NCBI RefSeq assembly: GCF_039523075.1
Contig: NZ_BAAAEP010000013.1
Span: 1 to 64,000, forward strand
Direction of reading: 5' to 3'
DNA: 64,000 bases
From: Caenispirillum bisanense
GTDB taxonomy: Bacteria > Pseudomonadota > Alphaproteobacteria > Rhodospirillales > Rhodospirillaceae
In this document: one piece after another, positions 30,504 to 38,400 of the stretch
Position numbering within the stretch: the first letter of the stretch is position 1
Layout of the letters: each line of letters begins with the position of its first letter
Position numbers and translations under genes: made by a program
The notes under the pieces: model-generated
Told to the model about the DNA's origin: nothing
The model's input: only the letters and a program-made list of their open reading frames with translations
The model's database searches: none

Positions 30504-30518
30504 AGTGTGGCCGGTTGA
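30504..30518 (-). repeat. 15-bp repeat in glnB leader (copy 2)
   Basis: Exact second copy of AGTGTGGCCGGTTGA, about 99 bp upstream of the glnB start. The other copy is in the glnA leader at 29955-29969. Confidence 0.5.
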
Positions 30519-30540
30519 GCCGACCTTCCGCAACACCCTT

Positions 30541-30558
30541 TATCATGCCGCGTGCCAA
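30541..30558 (-). promoter_or_regulatory. Candidate sigma-54 promoter of glnB
   Basis: On the minus strand the sequence TTGGCACG begins at 30558, an excellent -24 element, with CGGCATGAT downstream where TTGC would be expected at -12. The -12 match is poor (GA instead of GC). Location about 140 bp upstream of glnB and the nitrogen role of the genes favour it, but this is an inference. Confidence 0.35.
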
Positions 30559-30803
30559 CCGGAGAAAATGGCGGAAAGCCGCGCCCCTCTTCGCCATTAG
30601 TAGCAGACGGCACGGCATCCGGTCACGGACTGGTGCCCATGCTTTGGGCAGGTTGACCGTCTTTCGGGCAGGGTTTTGCCCCGCCCGTTGGTGCAGGGCC
30701 GCCACGGCGCCCCGGCGGCCCGCGAGTCGGCCGGTGCGGCGGCAGCGGCGGGCGTGCTATAACGCCGCGCCCACCCCCTGACCGCAGCATCGAGAGGCCG
30801 CCC

Positions 30804-31964
30804 GTGAAGCCCGCCAATTCGCTGTTCTCCGCCCTCGGCACCACCATCTTCGAGACCATGTCGCGGCTGGCCCAGCAGCACGGCGCCATCAACCTGGGCC
30901 AGGGCTTCCCGGAAGACCTGGAGCCGCCGGCGGTGATCGCGGCGGCGGCGCGGGCGGTGCAGGCGGGGCCGCACCAGTACCCCAGCATGATGGGCACGCC
31001 GGCCCTGCGGCAGGCGGTGGCGGCGGCCAATGCCCGCTTCTACGGCCTCGACGTCGACTGGCAGACCGAGGTCATGGTCACCTCCGGCGCCACCGAGGCG
31101 CTGGCCGACTGCCTGTTCGGCCTGATCGAGCCGGGCGACGAGGTGGTGCTGATCGAACCGCTCTATGACAGCTACCTGCCCATCGTGAAGCGAGCCGGCG
31201 GCATCCCGAAGCTGGTGCGCCTCACCCCGCCGCATTGGGATCTGCCGCGCGAGGCGCTGGCCGCCGCCTTCTCCGACCGCACCAAGCTGATCCTGCTCAA
31301 CAGCCCCATGAACCCCTGCGCCAAGGTGTTCGACGAGGACGAGCTGGCCTTCATCGCCGGCCTGCTGGAGCGGCACGATGCCTACGCCGTGTGCGACGAG
31401 GTCTATGAGCACCTGACCTTCGACGGCCGCCGCCACATCCCGTTGATGACCCTGCCGGGCATGCGGCGGCGCTGCGTGCGCATCGGCTCGGCCGGCAAGA
31501 CCTTCTCGGTCACCAGCTGGAAGGTGGGCTACATCACCGCCCCGCCGCATCTGATGCAGGCCATCGCCAAGACCCACCAGTTCATCACCTTCACCACCCC
31601 GACCGCCCTGCAGACGGCGGTGGCGGAGGGGCTGGGGTTCGGCGACGACTATTTCACCGGCCTCGCCGCCGACATGCAGGGCCGCCGCGACCGCCTGGCC
31701 GCCGGCTTGCGCGACATCGGCTTCGAGGTGCTGGCGGCGCCCGGCACCTACTTCATCACCACCGACGTCCGCCCGCTCGGCTGGACCGGCAGCGACGCCG
31801 ACTTCTGCCTGCGCCTGACCGCCGAGGCCGGGGTGGCGGCGGTGCCCGTCTCCGCCTTCTACGCCGGCGATGCGCCCGGCCATTACGTCCGCTTCTGCTT
31901 CGCCAAGAACGACACTGCCCTCGACGAGGCCATCACCCGCATGCGCCGGTTCTTCAGGGGGTGA
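30804..31964 (+). CDS. Class I/II PLP-dependent aminotransferase
   Basis: A protein of 386 residues, fold type I. Landmarks: INLGQGFPED near residue 30, TSGATEALADCL (PLP phosphate), NSPMNPCAKVF where family members have NPHNPTGKV, DEVYEHLTFDG with the PLP-pyridine Asp, and SAGKTFSVTSWKVGY with the Schiff-base lysine. It resembles the methionine/kynurenine aminotransferase group (YbdL and KAT-like). The exact amino donor is not certain. It is divergent from glnB and followed, 50 bp on, by the HicB-like gene. Start ATG or GTG at 30804 after GAGAGGCC. Confidence 0.88.
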   Translation: MKPANSLFSALGTTIFETMSRLAQQHGAINLGQGFPEDLEPPAVIAAAARAVQAGPHQYPSMMGTPALRQAVAAANARFYGLDVDWQTEVMVTSGATEALADCLFGLIEPGDEVVLIEPLYDSYLPIVKRAGGIPKLVRLTPPHWDLPREALAAAFSDRTKLILLNSPMNPCAKVFDEDELAFIAGLLERHDAYAVCDEVYEHLTFDGRRHIPLMTLPGMRRRCVRIGSAGKTFSVTSWKVGYITAPPHLMQAIAKTHQFITFTTPTALQTAVAEGLGFGDDYFTGLAADMQGRRDRLAAGLRDIGFEVLAAPGTYFITTDVRPLGWTGSDADFCLRLTAEAGVAAVPVSAFYAGDAPGHYVRFCFAKNDTALDEAITRMRRFFRG

Positions 31965-32014
31965 CGGGGCGGCGGCGGCACGCCATATTCACCCTCTGGC
32001 TGGAGGAGAAGGTC

Positions 32015-32257
32015 ATGGCCGAACACGCTCTGATCGTTCACGCCGAATGGGACGAGGAGGCGCGGGTCTGGGTCGCCAGCAGCGACGACGTTCCCGGCCT
32101 CATCACCGAGGCCGAAACGGTGGAGGCGCTGGAGACCAAGCTGCGGGTGATGATCCCCGAACTGCTGGACCTCAACGCCCATGAATTGCTGGACCGGACC
32201 GACGTGCCGGTGAACCTGATCGCCCGCAAGCGCGGCCGGCTGGCGCTGCACGCCTGA
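32015..32257 (+). CDS. HicB-like antitoxin (DUF1902)
   Basis: A protein of 80 residues: LIVHAEWDEEARVWVASSDDVPGLITEAETVEALETKL, a partial RNase H-like fold typical of DUF1902/HicB antitoxins. It lacks a separate C-terminal DNA-binding domain, so repression may be by another route. The ATG at 32015 follows GGAGGAGAAGG. Its stop overlaps the toxin start (TGATG), indicating a coupled pair with antitoxin first. Confidence 0.8.
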   Translation: MAEHALIVHAEWDEEARVWVASSDDVPGLITEAETVEALETKLRVMIPELLDLNAHELLDRTDVPVNLIARKRGRLALHA

Positions 32258-32451
32258 TGGGGGACTTCGCGCCGGAGGTCAAGGAGATCCTCGCCCGCCA
32301 CGGTTGCGCGTTCGTCCGGCACGGCAAGGGGGACCACGACATCTGGCGCAGCCCGATCACCGGCCGCACCTTTCCCGTCGATGCCTGCATCAAGTCCCGT
32401 CACACCGCCAATGGCATCCTGAAGCAGGCTGGGATCCCGAAGCAGTTCTGA
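32257..32451 (+). CDS. hicA: HicA-type mRNA interferase toxin
   Basis: A protein of 64 residues with a dsRNA-binding-like fold. The segment RHGKGDHDIWRSPITGRTF and the catalytic histidine in KSRHTANGILKQAGI match the HicA family. These toxins cleave mRNA when free of antitoxin. It overlaps the preceding HicB-like gene by one base. A tRNA-His gene follows within 75 bp. Whether the toxin is active here is unknown. Confidence 0.82.
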   Translation: MGDFAPEVKEILARHGCAFVRHGKGDHDIWRSPITGRTFPVDACIKSRHTANGILKQAGIPKQF

Positions 32452-32523
32452 TCGGCCCCCACCCGCTGCAAATCCGCTTGACGTGCCGGTGCGGATGGCC
32501 TACAAAGCGGCCCTCCCGCGATG

Positions 32524-32600
32524 GCGGCTATAGCTCAGTTGGTTAGAGCGCCTGGTTGTGGTCCAGGAGGCCGTGGGTTCGAATCCCACTAGTCGCCCCA
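32524..32600 (+). tRNA. tRNA-His (GTG)
   Basis: A complete 77-base cloverleaf ending in encoded CCA. The acceptor stem pairs GCGGCTA (32524-32530) with TAGTCGC; the anticodon loop is TTGTGGT between CCTGG and CCAGG, giving GTG. The G at 32523 can pair with C73, the extra G-1 typical of histidine tRNA. T-arm GTGGG-TTCGAAT-CCCAC is intact. Confidence 0.97.
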
Positions 32601-32605
32601 GATTG

Positions 32606-32640
32606 AAAAGCCCCGCACGCCCCACGGCTGCGGGGCTTTT
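32606..32640 (+). terminator. Rho-independent terminator after tRNA-His
   Basis: A 12-bp stem (32606-32617 with 32629-32640) followed by a run of five T. Strong canonical terminator. Confidence 0.88.
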
Positions 32641-32662
32641 TGCTGCCTGCCGCCTGGGCATG

Positions 32663-32698
32663 GAAAAGCCCGGCGACAAGGCTGCCGCCGGGCTTTTC
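32663..32698 (-). terminator. Terminator for the MarR gene
   Basis: A 13-bp perfect stem GAAAAGCCCGGCG (32663-32675) with 32686-32698. It lies just beyond the MarR stop on the minus strand and may also back up the tRNA terminator. Confidence 0.75.
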
Positions 32699-32730
32699 TG
32701 CACGCCGTCCTGAGACGAACCGGGTGCGCC

Positions 32731-33198
32731 TCAGGCGGCGCGGCCGGCCTTCAGGGCATAGGTCTTCTCGCCGAGCTGGGCCAGGATGGTTTCCAGGCTG
32801 TCGGTCAGCGCCTGGCGGCGTTCGGCCGGCAGGTCGGCGATGGCCTGTTCCAGGGCGTGGATGGGGTCGCGGGCGATGAGGGTGCGGCCCGAATCCGTCA
32901 GGTCGATGCGGCGGCTGCGGCGGTCGCGCGGGTCCACCACCGCTTCCAGGAAGCCCTTCTTCACCAGCGCGGCGACGGTGCGCGACGCCGGCGGCAGGGT
33001 GGTGCCCTGGTAGTTGGCGAGGCCGCTAACGGTGCGCGCATTGGCGCCGGCCTTGCTGAAGTAACGCAGGGCCGACCACTGAACCGGATGCATGCCGTCG
33101 GCAAAGCACATGGCCTGGACGATGCGGCTCACCTGTTCAAGCAGGGCGGCGATGCCTGCGGTTTCGGTGGGGCGGATCTGGTCCTCGGTATTCGGCAT
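32731..33198 (-). CDS. MarR family transcriptional regulator
   Basis: A protein of 155 residues with the winged helix-turn-helix: SGLANYQGTTLPPASRTVAALVKKGFLEAVVDPRDRRSRRIDLTDSG, where DPRDRRS is the wing loop common to MarR proteins. The start ATG at 33198 has GGAGAGAGAG upstream; an in-frame extension to 33300 is rejected. Ligand and targets are unknown. It is divergent from tamA, and the 331-bp gap between them contains repeated elements that could be its operators. Confidence 0.88.
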   Translation of the reverse strand: MPNTEDQIRPTETAGIAALLEQVSRIVQAMCFADGMHPVQWSALRYFSKAGANARTVSGLANYQGTTLPPASRTVAALVKKGFLEAVVDPRDRRSRRIDLTDSGRTLIARDPIHALEQAIADLPAERRQALTDSLETILAQLGEKTYALKAGRAA

Positions 33199-33365
33199 AG
33201 AACTCTCTCTCCATTCCGGCCGCCGGCGCGGCCTTTTCGCATGTCCCAGGGTCACGCGCGGGGTCCGGCTGTCTCGATTGCGCCTGCACGTGATTGCCAA
33301 CCCTACCTTAGCCAGTTTCCTGCGCCCGGTACATAGAAAACTTCCGCCCCCGCCTCGCTTTCGGC

Positions 33366-33393
33366 ACCGGAATACCGCCGCGGTACCGGAATA
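33366..33393. promoter_or_regulatory. Repeat pair in the MarR/tamA divergent gap
   Basis: ACCGGAATA occurs at 33366-33374 and 33385-33393, 19 bp apart, with TACCG-CCG-CGGTA inverted repeat (33373-33385) between. The rest of the 33199-33529 gap holds no supported gene; TATAGT at 33461-33466 could be a -10 element for tamA. Confidence 0.35.
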
Positions 33394-33529
33394 TGAACTA
33401 AACCCGGAAGGCTGCCGCCCCTCACCGTTTCGTCAAAGCCAAAACAGTGCGGTCAGGCGTTATAGTTGACGTGCTGCCGGCCTGTGCGCCGCCGTCGGCA
33501 CCAGCAAAAAACGCAAGGCGGGGAGGGGC

Positions 33530-35425
33530 ATGAGGGACCACACGGGCAGGGGAGCACGGCCGCGGCGGCTGACCGCCGTGGCGCTGGTGGTGGTGGCGGT
33601 GTTCGGGCTGACCGGCTGCGGCTCGCTTGCCTTTTGGGACAGTCCGCCGCCGCCGGGCGAAGGGTTCGAGCAGGCCGACGGCGGCCTTCCCGGCCCCGAC
33701 AGCACCCGGCCGATGATCCCCTACGAGGTCGACCTGCGCGGTGTCGCCGACATCGACGAGGTGGAGGACCGCATGCTGGAGAACGGCCGCCTGTTCCGCC
33801 TGCAGGAAGACCCGCCGGCCTCCATCCTGGCCCTGCAGCGGCGCATCGACGCCGACCTGGAGAACTTCGACGACATCCTGCGCTCGCGCGGCTACTACGC
33901 CGCCACCATGGACGCCCGCATCGACCGCGAGGCGACGCCGGTGCGGGTGGTGATCGACATCACGCCCGGCCCGCGCTACCGCGTCGGCAGCTTCGACATC
34001 ACCTATGCCGGCGGCTTCATCCCGCCCGGAGCACCGGTGTCCATCGCCGACCTGGAGCTGGAGGAAGGCACCCCCGCCATCGCCGACGACGTGCTCGATC
34101 AGGTGGCGGCGCTGCCGGGGGAGCTGCAGCGGCGCGGCTTCCCCTTCGCCCGCGTCGCCGACAGCCGCCACGTGGTCAACCACGACGACCGCCAGCTGCG
34201 CACCGAGGTCACCCTGGACACCGGCCCGCTCGCCAGCTTCGGCCCGCTGTCGGTCAGCGGCCTGACGCGGGTGGAGGAGGAATACCTCCACCGCCTGGCG
34301 CCGTGGGTGGAGGGCGAGCAGTGGGACGAGGAGAAGGTGGAGGCCTACCGCACCGCCTTGCTCGGCACCGGGCTGTTCCGCTCCCTGCAGGTGGGGCACC
34401 CGGACGACCTCGGTCCCGACGGCCGCCTGCCGGTGGAGGTGGAGGCGCTGGAAGCCCGCCATCGCACCGTCGGCGCCGGCGTGCGGTTCTCGTCGGACAT
34501 CGGCTTCGGCGCCAAGGCGTACTGGGAACACCGCAACCTGTTCGGCCAGGACGAAGACCTGCGCCTGTCGCTCACCCTGTCGCAGCTGCAGCAGGAGGTG
34601 GCGGCCAACTTCCAGAAGCCGGCCTGGCTGCGCCCCGACCAGACCCTGGTCGCCTCGGTGATCGGCAACATCGAGGATACGGATGCCTATGAACGCACCG
34701 GCGCCACCGCCTCGGTCGGCATCCAGCGCCAGTTCAACGAGCTGTGGCGCGGCGGCGCGCGGGTGTCGCTCGAATTCGCCAAGCTGAAGGAGCGCGAGCA
34801 GGAGGAAACCACCGTCGGCCTGATCGGCTTCCCGGTCAACGTCATCCGCGACAGCACCGACGACCGCCTGAACCCGACCGAGGGGTCGGTGTTCGCCGCC
34901 ACCCTCACGCCCTTCGCCGGCGCCAGTGACACCCAGGCGCTGCTGTTCGCCCGGGCGGAGGCGAGCGCCAGCGCCTATTGGGCGCCGTTCGACAGCGACC
35001 GGCTGGTGCTGGCCGCCCGCGGCGCCACCGGCACCATCGTCGGCGAAGACCTGTTCGACGTGCCGGCCGACAAGCGGTTCTATGCCGGCGGCGGCGGCTC
35101 GGTGCGCGGCTACCAGTACCAGCTGCTCGGCCCGCTCGACCGTTTCGGCGACCCGACCGGCGGCCTGTCGGTGATCGAGGCCAACTTCGAGGCGCGCATC
35201 AAGGTCACCGACAGCATCGGCATCGTCCCCTTCATCGACGGCGGCCAGGTGTTCGAGGCGCGCTATCCCGATTTCTCGGAGGACATCCTGTGGGCCGCCG
35301 GTCTCGGCTTCCGCTACTACACCGGCATCGGGCCGCTGCGACTGGATGTGGCGGTGCCGCTCAATGCCCGCGACGACGTGGACGACGCCTATCAGTTCTA
35401 CCTCAGCATCGGGCAGGCGTTCTGA
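33530..35425 (+). CDS. tamA: TamA-like outer-membrane assembly protein
   Basis: A protein of 631 residues: an N-terminal export signal, three POTRA domains (for example LRSRGYYAATMDARID and RGFPFARVADSRHV), then a 16-strand BamA-superfamily barrel. The barrel signature YAGGGGSVRGYQYQ (about residues 517-530) and a C-terminal Phe in QFYLSIGQAF are present. It works with TamB in outer-membrane protein insertion or lipid transport. The signal ends in LTGC near residue 30, a lipobox, which is atypical for TamA. It overlaps the tamB start (TGATG). RBS GGGAGGGG. Confidence 0.92.
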   Translation: MRDHTGRGARPRRLTAVALVVVAVFGLTGCGSLAFWDSPPPPGEGFEQADGGLPGPDSTRPMIPYEVDLRGVADIDEVEDRMLENGRLFRLQEDPPASILALQRRIDADLENFDDILRSRGYYAATMDARIDREATPVRVVIDITPGPRYRVGSFDITYAGGFIPPGAPVSIADLELEEGTPAIADDVLDQVAALPGELQRRGFPFARVADSRHVVNHDDRQLRTEVTLDTGPLASFGPLSVSGLTRVEEEYLHRLAPWVEGEQWDEEKVEAYRTALLGTGLFRSLQVGHPDDLGPDGRLPVEVEALEARHRTVGAGVRFSSDIGFGAKAYWEHRNLFGQDEDLRLSLTLSQLQQEVAANFQKPAWLRPDQTLVASVIGNIEDTDAYERTGATASVGIQRQFNELWRGGARVSLEFAKLKEREQEETTVGLIGFPVNVIRDSTDDRLNPTEGSVFAATLTPFAGASDTQALLFARAEASASAYWAPFDSDRLVLAARGATGTIVGEDLFDVPADKRFYAGGGGSVRGYQYQLLGPLDRFGDPTGGLSVIEANFEARIKVTDSIGIVPFIDGGQVFEARYPDFSEDILWAAGLGFRYYTGIGPLRLDVAVPLNARDDVDDAYQFYLSIGQAF

Positions 35426-38400
35426 TGGCGGCGGCGCGGCGATCCCTGGCGGCGGCGCTGCTCGGCGGTGCCCTGGCGGCGGCGACGGTTGCGGCGCCCG
35501 CCCCGGCGGCGGCCGGGCCGCTGGAGAACATGGTGCGCGGCCAGCTGGAGGGGCTTCTGTCCACCAACGGCATCGAGGCCCGCATCGGCAACCTCGACGG
35601 CCTGTTCGGCACCGTGGTGATCGAGGACGTGGTGCTGACCGACGAGCAGGGGGAGTTCCTGCGCATCCCCCGCGGCGTGCTCGACTGGCGCCCCGGCGCC
35701 CTGGTGCGTGGCCGCCTGCGGGTGGAGGGGCTGCGGCTGGAAAACCCCGAACTGCTGCGCCTGCCGATCACCCAGCCGACGCCGGAGGAGGACCCGCCGC
35801 AGGAGGGCGGCGGGCTCGACCTCGGCATGCTGTCGCGGCTGTCGGTCGAACAGATGACGGTGGAGAACCTGCAATTGGGCGAGGCGGTGCTGGGCGAGGC
35901 CATGCGCCTGACCCTCACCGGCCTGCTGCTGCCCACCGACGGCGGCGGCATCCGCACCGACCTGACCCTCGACCGCCTGGACGGCGCCGGCGGCAAGGCC
36001 CAGCTGGCCGCCGCCCTGTCGCCGGGGCAGGAGCTGGAACTTGACCTTCAGGCCGCCGAGCCGGCCGGCGGCATCCTCGCCCGGCTGCTCGACCTGCCGG
36101 GGCAGCCGCCGGTGCAGGTGGCGCTGGAAGGCGCCGGGCCGGCGTCGTCGTGGCAGGGCGAGCTGTCGGCGGTGGCCGAGGGGCTGGCGGAGGTGGCGGG
36201 CGACGTCACCCTGGCCTACCCGGAGGACGGCCGCTGGAGCGTCGCCACCGACCTGCTGGCCACCACCGGCGCGGCGGCGCCGGACACTTGGCGCGAACTC
36301 ACCCGCGACGGCCTCACCCTGCAGGTGGCGGCGGCGTCCCGCGATGACGGCGTGGTGGTCGACAGCCTGACCGCCGCCACCGACGCCTATGTGGTCACCG
36401 CCAGCGGCCTCGCCATGGCGCCCGACGGGGCCCTGGCCGGCGAGGCGACCCTGCGCACCGACGACGCCCGCGCCCTGGATGCCCTGGTGGCGCTGCCCTT
36501 CGCCGCCGGTTCCGCCACCGTGCGGCTGGACGGCACCCTGTCGCAGCCGCAGGCGCTGGTGGAAGCGACGCTCACCGGGGTCGACACCGGCCAGGGCCTC
36601 GTTGACCGCCTGACCACGCGCCTCGATCTGGCGGCCGGCGGGCCGCTGACCGATCCGGCGTCGCCGCTGACGGCGCGCGGCGCCGCCACCCTGACCGGCC
36701 TGCCGGTGGTGGTGCCGGGCGACAGCGCCGAGGTGGCGCTGGACGCCACCCTGGTGCGCGAGACCGGCGCCCTCGACATCCGCCTGTTGCAGATCGAAAC
36801 ACCGCTGCTGACCGCCGAGGCGGAGCTGGCGGCCAACATCACCGACCTCACCGCCGCCGGCACCATCACCGCCCGCGCCGCCGAGGTGGCACCGCTGGCG
36901 GAACTGGCCGGTCTGCCCCTGGCGGCCGGCGAAGGGAGGCTCGACGTCCGCCTCGACAGTGCCGGCGCCGGCGGGGCGGTGGCCGGGCGGGTGGACCTGA
37001 CGTTGACCGGCCTTGCCTGGACCGACCCGCTCTACGCCGAGGCCCTGGGCGAGCGGCTGGCCGTCGCCGCCGACCTCCGCCGTGACGACGCGGGCGCGAT
37101 CCGCGTCAGCGATCTGTCGGTGCAGAGCGCCGGCGTCAGCGGTACCGGCGAGGCGGTGGTGGCGGCGGAGCTGGACCGGCTGACCGCCGACGTCACCCTC
37201 GACATCCCCGACCTTGCCATTGCCGCCCCGACGGTGCGCGGCCCGGCCCGGGTGCGGCTGCAGGCGGAGGGGGCACCGGCGGCGCCGGACCTGACCGTCA
37301 CCGCCACCAGCCCGGCCCTGGATGCCGCCGGCACGCCCCTGCGCGACGTCCGCCTCGACCTCACCGCCCGCGGCCTGAGCGGCGACGGCACCGCCGGCAC
37401 CGTCAGCTTCGCCGCCATCGGTCCCCGCGGCGCCCCGTTGCGGCTGCGCACCCCCTACGAGGCGCCGGGCTTCACCCGCCTGCGCCTGCCGCAGGTGGCG
37501 TTGCAGGCGGCGGGGCTCGACCTCGGCGGGGCGCTCGACATCGGCCTTGATCCGCTGGCGGTGGACGGGCGGCTGCGCGGCTCCGTCACCGACTGGGGTG
37601 CCCTGTCGGCCGTGGCCGGCACGGCGCTGGCGGGGGAGGGCGGTGCCGTCGACCTGCGGCTGACCCCGGCCGGCGGCGGCCAGCGCGCCGTTGCCGTCAT
37701 CACCGCCGAGGCCCTGCGCCTGCCCGACAGCGGCGCCGCCGCCCAGGCGGTGCGGCTGGAGGCGACGCTCGGCGCGCTGTTCACCGCCCCCACCGTCACC
37801 GCCGCCCTGCGCACCGGCCCCGGCGAGGCCGGCGGCATGGCCTGGACCAGCGCCGCCGCCGACCTGTCCGGCACCGCCGAGCGCGGCGACGTCACCCTGG
37901 AGATGGCCGGCGCCACCGGCATGACCGCCGCCGCCCGCTACGACCTGCCGGCCCAGCGTCTGGTGCTGACCGACTTCGCCGCCGTCAACGAGGCGCAGGA
38001 TCTCCGCCTCGATCTGGTGCAGCCGGCCACCCTGTCCTACGGCCGCGGCCTCGGCATCGCCGACCTGCGGCTGACGGTCAACCGCCAGGGCCGCATCGAC
38101 CTGGATGCCGACCTCGGCCCGCAGCGGGTGGCGATCGAGCTGACGGTGGCCGACCTGCCGCTGCAACTGGCCCAGGACGTCACCGCCGGGCCGCCGGTCA
38201 CCGGGCTGCTGGAGGCCCGCGTCAGCATCGCCGGGCCGCCGTCCAACCCGCGCGGTACCGTCTATGCCGCCGTGCCCGACCTCGACATCCCCGATGCCGC
38301 CGTCGACGATCTCGCCCTGCGGCTGACCGGCGACCTTGCCGGCGGCCGGCTGGAGATGCAGATGGGGTTGGAGGGCGTGCAGGCGGACGAGTTGACCGGC

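Larger units (their letters stand above)
30406..30803. other. Intergenic region upstream of glnB
   Basis: A 398-bp non-coding region between divergent glnB and the aminotransferase gene. It holds the second 15-bp repeat, a sigma-54-like element and a TGGTGC half-site (30631-30636) that may be part of an NtrC site. No RNA gene or small protein is supported. Confidence 0.6.
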
